64,000 nt of DNA from positions 1,860,001 to 1,924,000 of the forward strand of contig JANFNE010000004.1 in assembly GCA_024867545.1 (NCBI GenBank), in the 5' to 3' direction. Under the pieces are notes generated by a model. It had not been told where the DNA came from, did no database searches, and worked only from the letters and a program-made list of their open reading frames with translations. Made by a program: the position numbers and the translations under genes. Positions 50,888 through 61,792 of the stretch are shown one piece after another; the first letter of the stretch is position 1, and every line of letters begins with the position of its first letter. This DNA comes from Phytopythium helicoides (lineage: Eukaryota > Oomycota > Peronosporomycetes > Pythiales > Pythiaceae).

Positions 50888-51688
50888 ATGGTCAACGTCC
50901 TCTCCTCGCTCGCCACACTCGCCCTCGCGGCCACCCTCGCCACCTCCTCCACCGACGCCGCGGTCATGCGGTCGGAGGCCGTGGCTATGCCCACGGGAGC
51001 CTGGCCCGCCAGCCAGGGCACACCCGTACTCTTCAGCGAGCCGCGCGTCGTCAAGGCCGGTGAGGTCTACGACGGCAAGATGCGCGTCCACGAGCGCTCC
51101 AACATCAAGTGTACCGGCGACGGTGAGACCGGCAAGACGACGGCCGTGTTCCTCGTCGAGGCCGGCGGCACACTCAAGAACGTGATCATCGGCAAGAACC
51201 AGAAGGAGGGTGTTCACTGTGAGAACAGCGGCTGCACAATCGAGAACGTCTGGTGGGACGACGTGTGCGAGGATGCGCTGTCCATCAAGGGCGGCTCGGC
51301 CTCGAGCGTCTCCAAGGTGCTCGGCGGCGGCGCGCGCTCGGCCAACGACAAGCTCATTCAGCACAACGGTCTCGGTCTCGTGCAGATCGAGGGGTTCTAC
51401 GCACAGGACTTTGGCAAGCTCTACCGCTCGTGCGGCACCTGCGGCAACAAGGCGCGCAAGGTCTCCGTCACCAACGTGTACGCCGTCAACCCTGGTGTCA
51501 GCATCGTCACGGTGAACGAGAACTACAAGGACCAGGCGACGCTGAGCAACATCAAGATCAAGGGGGACAAGAAGAAGCCCGTGTGCGAGTGGACCATCGC
51601 GCAGTCGTCGGGCGAGCCGAAGAAGGGTGGCTCGGGTCCCAACGGCTCACTCTGCAACTACTCCCCCAGCACCGTCACCTACGTGTAA
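50888..51688 (+). CDS. Family-3 pectate lyase, copy 2
   Basis: 266 aa, the same protein as copies 1, 3, 4 and 5, with the signal peptide and the eight cysteines. The start at 50888 is fixed by the Inr 86 bp upstream. It is divergent from copy 1, from which the hAT element and the two flanks separate it by 5.0 kb, and convergent with copy 3 across 844 bp. Confidence 0.92.
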   Translation: MVNVLSSLATLALAATLATSSTDAAVMRSEAVAMPTGAWPASQGTPVLFSEPRVVKAGEVYDGKMRVHERSNIKCTGDGETGKTTAVFLVEAGGTLKNVIIGKNQKEGVHCENSGCTIENVWWDDVCEDALSIKGGSASSVSKVLGGGARSANDKLIQHNGLGLVQIEGFYAQDFGKLYRSCGTCGNKARKVSVTNVYAVNPGVSIVTVNENYKDQATLSNIKIKGDKKKPVCEWTIAQSSGEPKKGGSGPNGSLCNYSPSTVTYV

Positions 51689-51910
51689 GTGGGTGTGTCT
51701 GTGGAGCATCGCAGGCGACTTGCGAGTCCTCGTTCCAGTTGTTTCAATCCTTCGAGCGTATCGTGTCGGTGTCGTTGTTGATGCGGTTTAGGCTTTTTGT
51801 CGCATTTTTGAATGAATACACACCGCAATGAGAGTTCACTTGATGTTGATTTCTTTGTGTGAAAGGAGTGAATTGAATGGATTGATACCGGTAATATTTG
51901 AATCGCGGTA

Positions 51911-52300
51911 CTGTATTTTGCACGAGTATTTATATGGCACTTGCATACTCTGCTGTTGTGTCAGGAGTTGGAAGTTGTTTAGGATGCACTGGATTGCGAA
52001 TTGTACAGCTATCGTATCTCCAAAGAGTCTAGAAGTCCTTGCATTTCTCACTAGAGTAACTTGGTGCTCTCCAGGACCGTGAAAAACTGTCAACACTTCT
52101 GCATAGTTGGTGCTTACAAATGGATGCATCGAATCGACGCTGCCATCTAGCATATCTTGATTGGTTCTTCGTGCTGACTTGGTAAACGGTGTGGCAATCA
52201 AATTTCTCTATTCTTGTTTCTCTCTGTTATGAACAACAAAATAAAAACAAATAAATAAACGTATCGGATTGAACAAACCACAGCCAGCGTGATCATTAAC
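51911..52300. other. Loop between PL copies 2 and 3, with a small conserved frame
   Basis: This 390-bp single-orientation segment lies between the inverted 3' flanks. A minus-strand frame (51836-52201, 121 codons) contains TNQDMLDGSVDSMHPF and GPGEHQVTLVRNARTSRLFG. The same frame, inverted and with one Ser-to-Gly change, is at 56675-57040. A degenerate relative with DDSVDSMNPF is at 61418-61816. It is probably the remnant of an unrelated gene caught between lyase copies. Confidence 0.4.
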
Positions 52301-52532
52301 CGGTACAAAATACCGAGATTCAAATATTACCGGTATCAATCCATTCAATTCACTCCTTTCACACAAAGAAATCAACATCAAGTGAACTCTCATTGCGGTG
52401 TGTATTCATTCAAAAATGCGACAAAAAGCCTAAACCGCATCAACAACGACACCGACACGATACGCTCGAAGGATTGAAACAACTGGAACGAGGACTCGCA
52501 AGTCGCCTGCGATGCTCCACAGACACACCCAC

Positions 52533-53333
52533 TTACACGTAGGTGACGGTGCTGGGGGAGTAGTTGCAGAGTGAGCCGTTGGGACCCGAGCCACCCTTCT
52601 TCGGCTCGCCCGACGACTGCGCGATGGTCCACTCGCACACGGGCTTCTTCTTGTCCCCCTTGATCTTGATGTTGCTCAGCGTCGCCTGGTCCTTGTAGTT
52701 CTCGTTCACCGTGACGATGCTGACACCAGGGTTGACGGCGTACACGTTGGTGACGGAGACCTTGCGCGCCTTGTTGCCGCAGGTGCCGCACGAGCGGTAG
52801 AGCTTGCCAAAGTCCTGTGCGTAGAACCCCTCGATCTGCACGAGACCGAGACCGTTGTGCTGAATGAGCTTGTCGTTGGCCGAGCGCGCGCCGCCGCCGA
52901 GCACCTTGGAGACGCTCGAGGCCGAGCCGCCCTTGATGGACAGCGCATCCTCGCACACGTCGTCCCACCAGACGTTCTCGATTGTGCAGCCGCTGTTCTC
53001 ACAGTGAACACCCTCCTTCTGGTTCTTGCCGATGATCACGTTCTTGAGTGTGCCGCCGGCCTCGACGAGGAACACGGCCGTCGTCTTGCCGGTCTCACCG
53101 TCGCCGGTACACTTGATGTTGGAGCGCTCGTGGACGCGCATCTTGCCGTCGTAGACCTCACCGGCCTTGACGACGCGCGGCTCGCTGAAGAGTACGGGTG
53201 TGCCCTGGCTGGCGGGCCAGGCTCCCGTGGGCATAGCCACGGCCTCCGACCGCATGACCGCGGCGTCGGTGGAGGAGGTGGCGAGGGTGGCCGCGAGGGC
53301 GAGTGTGGCGAGCGAGGAGAGGACGTTGACCAT
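52533..53333 (-). CDS. Family-3 pectate lyase, copy 3
   Basis: 266 aa, with no protein difference from copies 1, 2, 4 and 5. The start ATG is at 53333 and the Inr (TCATTCC on the gene strand) is at 53413-53419. The upstream flank is type B, the mirror image of the one before copy 2. It is divergent from copy 4 across about 2.2 kb. Confidence 0.92.
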   Translation of the reverse strand: MVNVLSSLATLALAATLATSSTDAAVMRSEAVAMPTGAWPASQGTPVLFSEPRVVKAGEVYDGKMRVHERSNIKCTGDGETGKTTAVFLVEAGGTLKNVIIGKNQKEGVHCENSGCTIENVWWDDVCEDALSIKGGSASSVSKVLGGGARSANDKLIQHNGLGLVQIEGFYAQDFGKLYRSCGTCGNKARKVSVTNVYAVNPGVSIVTVNENYKDQATLSNIKIKGDKKKPVCEWTIAQSSGEPKKGGSGPNGSLCNYSPSTVTYV

Positions 53334-53412
53334 GGTAGACTGGTTTGGCAGTGGGTCGTGGAAGACGCTGGTGTGTGTCTTGAGGTGTAGTTGCTGGTGC
53401 AAGGCAAGTTGC

Positions 53413-53419
53413 GGAATGA
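53413..53419 (-). promoter_or_regulatory. Inr of PL copy 3
   Basis: TCATTCC on the gene strand, followed by CAACTTGC, 80 nt before the ATG. Confidence 0.62.
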
Positions 53420-53519
53420 GCTGCTGTAGCTGGCTGGCAATCGTCGCGAAGAGTGGATGATCGTCAACGCTATCAATGATCGAGTCTATCATACTGATAC
53501 TGAGCTGCATGACTTGCAT

Positions 53520-55356
53520 GCATACTTATTGGTCTTTGAAGCACACGAGATCTTTGGGATGGGAGGTGCTAACGTATTGACGGTGTCCTATACGAACAGG
53601 TGTGTTTTCAGCCGTCCATGACTGATGACGCTCCAGTCCGGCATGCGCCGAGCGTGCTTGCAACGAGAAGGATGCAACTTGTCGTGCACGTTGTGCAGTC
53701 ACATGGCGCGCTGCACTGCACTGGATAGTCGTTCGTGTTGAGGTTTGTTGAGGTTTCGGGGAGTCTGGCTGCATGTGTTGACGGGTCTTGGAGCACGGAA
53801 TTCGGGGTACATTCAATCTTGCAGCTGGTGAGGTTGCATTTCGCAGCGATCCTGCTCGTCAAGGCTGCCTTGTTGTGCCTTAGTCTCGACTCTCGGTGAC
53901 TGCTTGCCAGTCGGATTTGAAGCAGTCGCACTGGCTGTGGGTCGGCTCGTTCGTGGAGCGGCTCATTGTGAGTGTAGAACCAGCACAGCACATTCATGGC
54001 TGCGGGTGGTCCTCCCACTCTATTAATTAATTCTTTCGTCACGGTACCTAGCGTGAGTCAGAGTTGTTGAAGTCGTCGCCTCGCGGGCTGTCAAAGCCAC
54101 AATTCGACGCACACGTGATGTGCAGTGCTTCGGCGCAATGCGGAGTCTTGTCGGTGATGTGCTAAAGTGTACGGTATTATTTTGCTGTTTGTACTTCGCA
54201 GTCTTCGTCGCTCCCAGTGTGTCCTATCGATAATCGATAGCCACGATCACGTTAGATGGGCATGTTGGCTGTTACCGCGATTGGTGGAACGCAGCAGCAG
54301 ATCGAGATGACATCGATACCCAACAACGAGCAAACTATATTTTCTACAAGCACTTTAGGAAAGCCGCATGCTCGTTTGCATCACTGATGCCTGGAGCTCA
54401 CTTTCGGTGCACGAATCCAGTGCGTCCCGCGTACTGGGTACCTCAGAGCAAACCTTGTCGCACCAGCGACTCCAGCAGCGTGGCGTGATAATCGTGGCCA
54501 AAGCACGCAGCTAGCTCCACATGGTGCAGCATCGCAGCGCAGGATGGATCTGCAAATCCCGAGCCGCTGATTACAGCTCCCATCTCGTTTCAAATCCTGT
54601 TGCATTGAAGTGCAACATGGCACCAAACCAGATCCCATACCTACATGCGCGAACAATGCACACAAAACTACGCGAAATAGCGCGGACAAAATGCAGCCCA
54701 TCTAGAGAGCGGTAGCAAAATTCACACACGGATACCAGTATCAATTCGTAAATGCTCGACAGCTTCGTGATGGTAGTGACTTGGAGCAAAAATATACTGT
54801 ACTGTACGCTTGCGATTTATCAATCGAAGCACGTTGTCGACCACACTCAGACACTGATGACAGACAGCTTGGACAAGTGTTTACGTCCCACGTGATCAAG
54901 ACCAGCTGGTAGCGGCGAAGAAGCGCAAACAGCGAAATTCGTGCGATTGCAGACTGCAATTTGCAGTACATGTAAGGGTCCGTGCACATCTCTGACAGCA
55001 TTTCACAGGATTTGACACACGGCGCTCAGCGTGTGGCGGAGAGCGTCGGTCGACTAAAACCAGTAGGGGTTACTAAGATACGAATTAATTAGTAGAGTAG
55101 GATACAAAGCGTTTGCCCGAAACCTCAACAAACCTCAACACGAACGACTATCCAGTGCAGTGCAGCGCGCCATGTGACTGCACAACGTGCACGACAAGTT
55201 GCATCCTTCTCGTTGCAAGCACGCTCGGCGCATGCCGGACTGGAGCGTCATCAGTCATGGACGGCTGAAAACACACCTGTTCGTATAGGACACCGTCAAT
55301 ACGTTAGCACCTCCCATCCCAAAGATCTCGTGTGCTTCAAAGACCAATAAGTATGC
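53520..55356. other. Divergent intergenic region between PL copies 3 and 4, empty hAT site
   Basis: Flank B (53520-54095) joins flank A (54096-55343) directly. The single GTCAAAGC at about 54088-54095 is the unoccupied version of the hAT target. The palindrome CTATCGATAATCGATAG is at 54224-54240. No gene is seen. Confidence 0.7.
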
Positions 55357-55456
55357 ATGCAAGTCATGCAGCTCAGTATCAGTATGATAGACTCGATCAT
55401 TGATAGCGTTGACGATCATCCACTCTTCGCGACGATTGCCAGCCAGCTACAGCAGC

Positions 55457-55463
55457 TCATTCC
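55457..55463 (+). promoter_or_regulatory. Inr of PL copy 4
   Basis: TCATTCC followed by CAACTTGC, 80 nt before the ATG at 55543. Confidence 0.62.
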
Positions 55464-55542
55464 GCAACTTGCCTTGCACCAGCAACTACACCTCAAGACA
55501 CACACCAGCGTCTTCCACGACCCACTGCCAAACCAGTCTACC

Positions 55543-56343
55543 ATGGTCAACGTCCTCTCCTCGCTCGCCACACTCGCCCTCGCGGCCACCCTCGCCACCT
55601 CCTCCACCGACGCCGCGGTCATGCGGTCGGAGGCCGTGGCTATGCCCACGGGAGCCTGGCCCGCCAGCCAGGGCACACCCGTACTCTTCAGCGAGCCGCG
55701 CGTCGTCAAGGCCGGTGAGGTCTACGACGGCAAGATGCGCGTCCACGAGCGCTCCAACATCAAGTGTACCGGCGACGGTGAGACCGGCAAGACGACGGCC
55801 GTGTTCCTCGTCGAGGCCGGCGGCACACTCAAGAACGTGATCATCGGCAAGAACCAGAAGGAGGGTGTTCACTGTGAGAACAGCGGCTGCACAATCGAGA
55901 ACGTCTGGTGGGACGACGTGTGCGAGGATGCGCTGTCCATCAAGGGCGGCTCGGCCTCGAGCGTCTCCAAGGTGCTCGGCGGCGGCGCGCGCTCGGCCAA
56001 CGACAAGCTCATTCAGCACAACGGTCTCGGTCTCGTGCAGATCGAGGGGTTCTACGCACAGGACTTTGGCAAGCTCTACCGCTCGTGCGGCACCTGCGGC
56101 AACAAGGCGCGCAAGGTCTCCGTCACCAACGTGTACGCCGTCAACCCTGGTGTCAGCATCGTCACGGTGAACGAGAACTACAAGGACCAGGCGACGCTGA
56201 GCAACATCAAGATCAAGGGGGACAAGAAGAAGCCCGTGTGCGAGTGGACCATCGCGCAGTCGTCGGGCGAGCCGAAGAAGGGTGGCTCGGGTCCCAACGG
56301 CTCACTCTGCAACTACTCCCCCAGCACCGTCACCTACGTGTAA
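55543..56343 (+). CDS. Family-3 pectate lyase, copy 4
   Basis: 266 aa, same protein as copies 1-3 and 5. Its type A upstream flank mirrors that of copy 1, which makes copies 1 and 4 partners in the large inverted duplication. It is convergent with copy 5 across 845 bp. Confidence 0.92.
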   Translation: MVNVLSSLATLALAATLATSSTDAAVMRSEAVAMPTGAWPASQGTPVLFSEPRVVKAGEVYDGKMRVHERSNIKCTGDGETGKTTAVFLVEAGGTLKNVIIGKNQKEGVHCENSGCTIENVWWDDVCEDALSIKGGSASSVSKVLGGGARSANDKLIQHNGLGLVQIEGFYAQDFGKLYRSCGTCGNKARKVSVTNVYAVNPGVSIVTVNENYKDQATLSNIKIKGDKKKPVCEWTIAQSSGEPKKGGSGPNGSLCNYSPSTVTYV

Positions 56344-56575
56344 GTGGGTGTGTCTGTGGAGCATCGCAGGCGACTTGCGAGTCCTCGTTCCAGTTGTTTC
56401 AATCCTTCGAGCGTATCGTGTCGGTGTCGTTGTTGATGCGGTTTAGGCTTTTTGTCGCATTTTTGAATGAATACACACCGCAATGAGAGTTCACTTGATG
56501 TTGATTTCTTTGTGTGAAAGGAGTGAATTGAATGGATTGATACCGGTAATATTTGAATCTCGGTATTTTGTACCG

Positions 56576-56965
56576 GTTAATGATCACGCTGGCTGTGGTT
56601 TGTTCAATCCGATACGTTTATTTATTTGTTTTTATTTTGTTGTTCATAACAGAGAGAAACAAGAATAGAGAAATTTGATTGCCACACCGTTTACCAAGTC
56701 AGCACGAAGAACCAATCAAGATATGCTAGATGGCAGCGTCGATTCGATGCATCCATTTGTAGGCACCAACTATGCAGAAGTGTTGACAGTTTTTCACGGT
56801 CCTGGAGAGCACCAAGTTACTCTAGTGAGAAATGCAAGGACTTCTAGACTCTTTGGAGATACGATAGCTGTACAATTCGCAATCCAGTGCATCCTAAACA
56901 ACTTCCAACTCCTGACACAACAGCAGAGTATGCAAGTGCCATATAAATACTCGTGCAAAATACAG
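56576..56965. other. Loop between PL copies 4 and 5 (inverse of the copy 2/3 loop)
   Basis: This is the reverse complement of 51911-52300, nearly unchanged. The 121-codon frame lies on the plus strand here (56675-57040) with one residue changed. Confidence 0.5.
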
Positions 56966-57188
56966 TACCGCGATTCAAATATTACCGGTATCAATCCATT
57001 CAATTCACTCCTTTCACACAAAGAAATCAACATCAAGTGAACTCTCATTGCGGTGTGTATTCATTCAAAAATGCGACAAAAAGCCTAAACCGCATCAACA
57101 ACGACACCGACACGATACGCTCGAAGGATTGAAACAACTGGAACGAGGACTCGCAAGTCGCCTGCGATGCTCCACAGACACCACCCAC

Positions 57189-57989
57189 TTACACGTAGGT
57201 GACGGTGCTGGGCGAGTAGTTGCAGAGTGAGCCGTTGGGACCCGAGCCACCCTTCTTCGGCTCGCCCGACGACTGCGCGATGGTCCACTCGCACACGGGC
57301 TTCTTCTTGTCCCCCTTGATCTTGATGTTGCTCAGCGTCGCCTGGTCCTTGTAGTTCTCGTTCACCGTGACGATGCTGACACCAGGGTTGACGGCGTACA
57401 CGTTGGTGACGGAGACCTTGCGCGCCTTGTTGCCGCAGGTGCCGCACGAGCGGTAGAGCTTGCCAAAGTCCTGTGCGTAGAACCCCTCGATCTGCACGAG
57501 ACCGAGACCGTTGTGCTGAATGAGCTTGTCGTTGGCCGAGCGCGCGCCGCCGCCGAGCACCTTGGAGACGCTCGAGGCCGAGCCGCCCTTGATGGACAGC
57601 GCATCCTCGCACACGTCGTCCCACCAGACGTTCTCGATTGTGCAGCCGCTGTTCTCACAGTGAACACCCTCCTTCTGGTTCTTGCCGATGATCACGTTCT
57701 TGAGTGTGCCGCCGGCCTCGACGAGGAACACGGCCGTCGTCTTGCCGGTCTCACCGTCGCCGGTACACTTGATGTTGGAGCGCTCGTGGACGCGCATCTT
57801 GCCGTCGTAGACCTCACCGGCCTTGACGACGCGCGGCTCGCTGAAGAGTACGGGTGTGCCCTGGCTGGCGGGCCAGGCTCCCGTGGGCATAGCCACGGCC
57901 TCCGACCGCATGACCGCGGCGTCGGTGGAGGAGGTGGCGAGGGTGGCCGCGAGGGCGAGTGTGGCGAGCGAGGAGAGGACGTTGACCAT
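57189..57989 (-). CDS. Family-3 pectate lyase, copy 5
   Basis: 266 aa, same protein as copies 1-4. Near its 3' end it has GGGCGAG, like copies 6 and 7, instead of GGGGGAG. Just after the stop it has one extra base (CACCACCC). These small features link its end to the diverged subgroup. Inr at 58069-58075. Confidence 0.92.
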   Translation of the reverse strand: MVNVLSSLATLALAATLATSSTDAAVMRSEAVAMPTGAWPASQGTPVLFSEPRVVKAGEVYDGKMRVHERSNIKCTGDGETGKTTAVFLVEAGGTLKNVIIGKNQKEGVHCENSGCTIENVWWDDVCEDALSIKGGSASSVSKVLGGGARSANDKLIQHNGLGLVQIEGFYAQDFGKLYRSCGTCGNKARKVSVTNVYAVNPGVSIVTVNENYKDQATLSNIKIKGDKKKPVCEWTIAQSSGEPKKGGSGPNGSLCNYSPSTVTYV

Positions 57990-58068
57990 GGTAGACTGGT
58001 TTGGCAGTGGGTCGTGGAAGACGCTGGTGTGTGTCTTGAGGTGTAGTTGCTGGTGCAAGGCAAGTTGC

Positions 58069-58075
58069 GGAATGA
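58069..58075 (-). promoter_or_regulatory. Inr of PL copy 5
   Basis: TCATTCC on the gene strand, followed by CAACTTGC, 80 nt before the ATG. Confidence 0.62.
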
Positions 58076-58175
58076 GCTGCTGTAGCTGGCTGGCAATCGT
58101 CGCGAAGAGTGGATGATCGTCAACGCTATCAATGATCGAGTCTATCATACTGATACTGAGCTGCATGACTTGCAT

Positions 58176-60157
58176 GCATACTTATTGGTCTTTGAAGCAC
58201 ACGAGATCTTTGGGATGGGAGGTGCTAACGTATTGACGGTGTCCTATACGAACAGGTGTGTTTTCAGCCGTCCATGACTGATGACGCTCCAGTCCGGCAT
58301 GCGCCGAGCGTGCTTGCAACGAGAAGGATGCAACTTGTCGTGCACGTTGTGCAGTCACATGGCGCGCTGCACTGCACTGGATAGTCGTTCGTGTTGAGGT
58401 TTGTTGAGGTTTCGGGGAGTCTGGCTGCATGTGTTGACGGGTCTTGGAGCACGGAATTCGGGGTACATTCAATCTTGCAGCTGGTGAGGTTGCATTTCGC
58501 AGCGATCCTGCTCGTCAAGGCTGCCTTGTTGTGCCTTAGTCTCGACTCTCGGTGACTGCTTGCCAGTCGGATTTGAAGCAGTCGCACTGGCTGTGGGTCG
58601 GCTCGTTCGTGGAGCGGCTCATTGTGAGTGTAGAACCAGCACAGCACATTCATGGCTGCGGGTGGTCCTCCCACTCTATTAATTAATTCTTTCGTCACGG
58701 TACCTAGCGTGAGTCAGAGTTGTTGAAGTCGTCGCCTCGCGGGCTGTCAAAGCCACAATTCGACGCACACGTGATGTGCAGTGCTTCGGCGCAATGCGGA
58801 GTCTTGTCGGTGATGTGCTAAAGTGTACGGTATTATTTTGCTGTTTGTACTTCGCAGTCTTCGTCGCTCCCAGTGTGTCCTATCGATAATCGATAGCCAC
58901 GATCACGTTAGATGGGCATGTTGGCTGTTACCGCGATTGGTGGAACGCAGCAGCAGATCGAGATGACATCGATACCCAACAACGAGCAAACTATATTTTC
59001 TACAAGCACTTTAGGAAAGCCGCATGCTCGTTTGCATCACTGATGCCTGGAGCTCACTTTCGGTGCACGAATCCAGTGCGTCCCGCCTACTAGTCACCTC
59101 CGAGCGACCCTTGTGGCACCAGTGACTCCAGCAGTGTGGCGTGATAATCGTGGCCAAAGCACGCAGCTAGCTCCACATGCTGCAACATCGTAGCGCAGGA
59201 TGGATCTGCAAATCCTGGACCGCTGATTACAGCTCCCATCTCGTTCCAAATCCTGTTGCATTGAAGTGCAACATGGCACCAAACCAGATCCCATACCTAC
59301 ATGCGCGAACAATGCACACAGAACTGCGCGGAATATCGCGGACGGAATGTGGCCCACCTCGAGATCGATAGCGAATTCACACAGATGCCAGTATTTACCA
59401 TTCTCAATCCTCGACAGTCTCGTGCTTGTCGCAGTTTGGATCGAGGGAGCAAACATGTTTGCGATCTATCGATAGAACACGTGGTCGATCACACCCGCAC
59501 AGAGACCAAATACCTTTGGCACTTTGGCAAATGTGTTTATGTACCACGTGATCAAGACCAGCTGGTAGCAGCGAAGAAGCGCAAACAGCGAAATTCGTGC
59601 GATTGCAGTCTCTGCAATTTGCAGTACCGGTAGGCATCCGTGAACATCCCTCACAGCATTCCCCAGGATTTGACACACGGCACTCACTGTGTGGCTGAGG
59701 GTCGTCGGTCGACTAAGGCAGGCAGCGGTTACTAAGAGACGAATTAAAATTAGTAGAGTAGGATGCAAGAGTAGGATGCAAGGTGTTTGCCCGAAACCTC
59801 AACAAACCTCAACACGAGCGACTATCCAGTGAAGTGCAGCGCGCCATGTGACTGCACAACGTGCACGACAAGTTGCATCCTTCTCGGTGCAAGCACACTC
59901 GGTGCATGCCGGACTGGAGCGTCATCAGCCATAGACGGCTGAAAACACACCTGTTCGTATAGGACACCGTCAATACGTTAGCACCTCCCATCCCAAAGAT
60001 CTCGTTTACCTACTACAATGCACAATGCACAATGAATGACCGGCATGCCATCCCATCCATGCAACTCAGTAGACTCACACTCGATACAGAGCACTAAAGT
60101 AGAGTCTCGCGTGGATCGGTCCGCTTTTCTCGCCGACTGCCACCTACAGCAGCATTC
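58176..60157. other. Divergent intergenic region between PL copies 5 and 6
   Basis: Flank B and the first ~340 bp of flank A match unit 2. Then the sequence diverges and resembles, in reverse, the 63000-63660 flank of copy 7. Palindrome CTATCGATAATCGATAG at 58880-58896. No gene is seen. Confidence 0.6.
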
Positions 60158-60164
60158 TCATTCC
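60158..60164 (+). promoter_or_regulatory. Inr of PL copy 6
   Basis: TCATTCC followed by CAACTTGA, about 65 nt before the ATG. The leader is shorter than in copies 1-5 and lacks their SVFHDPLP-encoding segment. Confidence 0.62.
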
Positions 60165-60229
60165 GCAACTTGACTTGCACCAGCAACTACACCTCAAGAC
60201 ACACACACAACCAAACCAACCAATCAACC

Positions 60230-61030
60230 ATGGTCAACGTCCTCTCCTCGATCGCCACGCTCGCTCTCGCGGCCACGCTCGCCACCTCCTCCGCCGACGC
60301 CGCGGTCATGCGGTCGGAGGCCGTGGCTATGCCCACGGGAGCCTGGCCCGCCAGCCAGGGCACACCCGTACTCTTCGATGAGCCGCGCCTCGTCAAGGCC
60401 GGCGAGGTCTACGACGGCAAGATGCGCGTCCATGAGCGCTCCAACATCAAGTGTACCGGTGACGGCGAGACCGGCAAGACGACGGCCGTGTTCCTCGTCG
60501 AGGCCGGCGCCACGCTCAAGAACGTGATCATCGGCAAGAACCAGAAGGAGGGCGTCCACTGTGAGAACAGCGGCTGCACGATCGAGAACGTCTGGTGGGA
60601 CGACGTGTGCGAGGACGCGCTGTCCATCAAGGGCGGCTCGGCCTCGAGCGTCTCCAAGGTGCTCGGCGGCGGTGCTCGCTCGGCCAACGACAAGCTCATC
60701 CAGCACAACGGTCTCGGCCTCGTGCAGATCGAGGGGTTCTACGCTCAGGACTTTGGCAAGCTCTACCGCTCGTGCGGCACCTGTGGCAACAAGGCGCGTA
60801 AGGTCTCCGTCACCAACGTGTACGCCGTCAACCCGGGTGTCAGCATCGTCACGGTGAACGAGAACTACAAGGATCAGGCGACGCTGAGCAACATCAAGAT
60901 CAAGGGGGACAAGAAGAAGCCCGTGTGCGAGTGGACCATCGCGCAGTCGTCGGGCGAGCCGAAGAAGGGTGGCTCGGGTCCCAACGGCTCGCTCTGCAAC
61001 TACTCGCCCAGCACCGTCACCTACGTGTAA
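60230..61030 (+). CDS. Family-3 pectate lyase, copy 6 (diverged subgroup)
   Basis: 266 aa. It differs from copies 1-5 at a few positions, almost all outside the mature core: SSIATL and TSSADAA in the signal peptide, FDEPRLVK for FSEPRVVK, and AGATLK for AGGTLK. The calcium-site region, the KLYRSCGTCG strand and all eight cysteines are unchanged. There are many silent changes. The start is 60230. Confidence 0.92.
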   Translation: MVNVLSSIATLALAATLATSSADAAVMRSEAVAMPTGAWPASQGTPVLFDEPRLVKAGEVYDGKMRVHERSNIKCTGDGETGKTTAVFLVEAGATLKNVIIGKNQKEGVHCENSGCTIENVWWDDVCEDALSIKGGSASSVSKVLGGGARSANDKLIQHNGLGLVQIEGFYAQDFGKLYRSCGTCGNKARKVSVTNVYAVNPGVSIVTVNENYKDQATLSNIKIKGDKKKPVCEWTIAQSSGEPKKGGSGPNGSLCNYSPSTVTYV

Positions 61031-61287
61031 GTGGGTGGGCGTGTCTGAGGAGCATCGCAGTCGACTTGCGAGTCCTCGTTCCAGTAGTTTCAATCCTTCG
61101 AGCGTATCGTGTCGGTGTCGGTGTTGGAGCGATTTTGTTTTGTTTTTTTTTTATCGCATTTTTGAAAGAATACACACCGCGATGAGAGTTCACAGTCAAT
61201 GGATGTTGATGTCGGTGTGTGCATGCAGTGCCGAGCAGTTCATTGAATGGAGATTGATACCGGTAATCATTGATTCTCGGTATTTTG

Positions 61288-61792
61288 CGCGAGTATGTAT
61301 CTGGCACTTGCGTGTTCTTCTGCTGCCGTGTCTGGAGTCCGGAGTTGTGTCGGATGAACTAGAGAGCGAATTGTACAGCTATCAAACCTCCACAGAGTCT
61401 AGAAGCTCTTGCATTTCTCAACGGAATGATATAGTACTTTCCTCGACTGTGTAATATCGCCGAGCACTTCCGTCTGTGTAGGTGATGCAAAATGGATTCA
61501 TCGAATCCACGCTGTCATCTAGTATATATCTTGAGTGTTTCTTGGTGTTCGCTCGGTAAACGGTGTGGTTATCACATTCTCTAAAGTTCTTGAAGGCACT
61601 GGGTTTCTCTGGTATAGTCCTGTTCGTGTATCCTTTGACCCTGAAACTCCTCAGTATACATGGACTATTACGGCATATCCAATCAAACGCAAATGTAACC
61701 GAGAGGTCTTCAACAACTCGCGATGCATCAGCACAGAACAACAAAAAGTAAGCTAATAGGATCGAACAAACCACAGTCAGCGTGATCAACAA
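61288..61792. other. Loop between PL copies 6 and 7
   Basis: This single-orientation segment lies between inverted 3' flanks. On the minus strand it retains degenerate pieces of the small frame found in the other two loops (DDSVDSMNPF), so the loops share ancestry. Confidence 0.4.

Larger units (their letters stand above)
44812..51910 (+). repeat. Pectate lyase repeat unit 1 (PL copy 1 and PL copy 2, with hAT inserted)
   Basis: The order is: 3' flank, PL copy 1 (minus), long flank type A, hAT element, flank type B, PL copy 2 (plus), 3' flank. Without the transposon it is the reverse complement of unit 2. The ends coincide with CGGTACAAAATACCG and its degenerate complement. Limits are by eye. 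Confidence 0.75.
52301..56575 (-). repeat. Pectate lyase repeat unit 2 (PL copies 3 and 4)
   Basis: This is the reverse complement of unit 1 without the hAT element: PL copy 3 (minus), flank B, flank A, PL copy 4 (plus). Both ends are at CGGTA...TACCG words. Confidence 0.75.
56966..61287 (-). repeat. Pectate lyase repeat unit 3 (PL copies 5 and 6), mosaic
   Basis: The left part (to about 59085) follows unit 2 closely: copy 5, flank B and the start of flank A, including an empty hAT site at about 58748-58755. From about 59085 it switches to the diverged sequence otherwise found beside copy 7. Confidence 0.7.
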
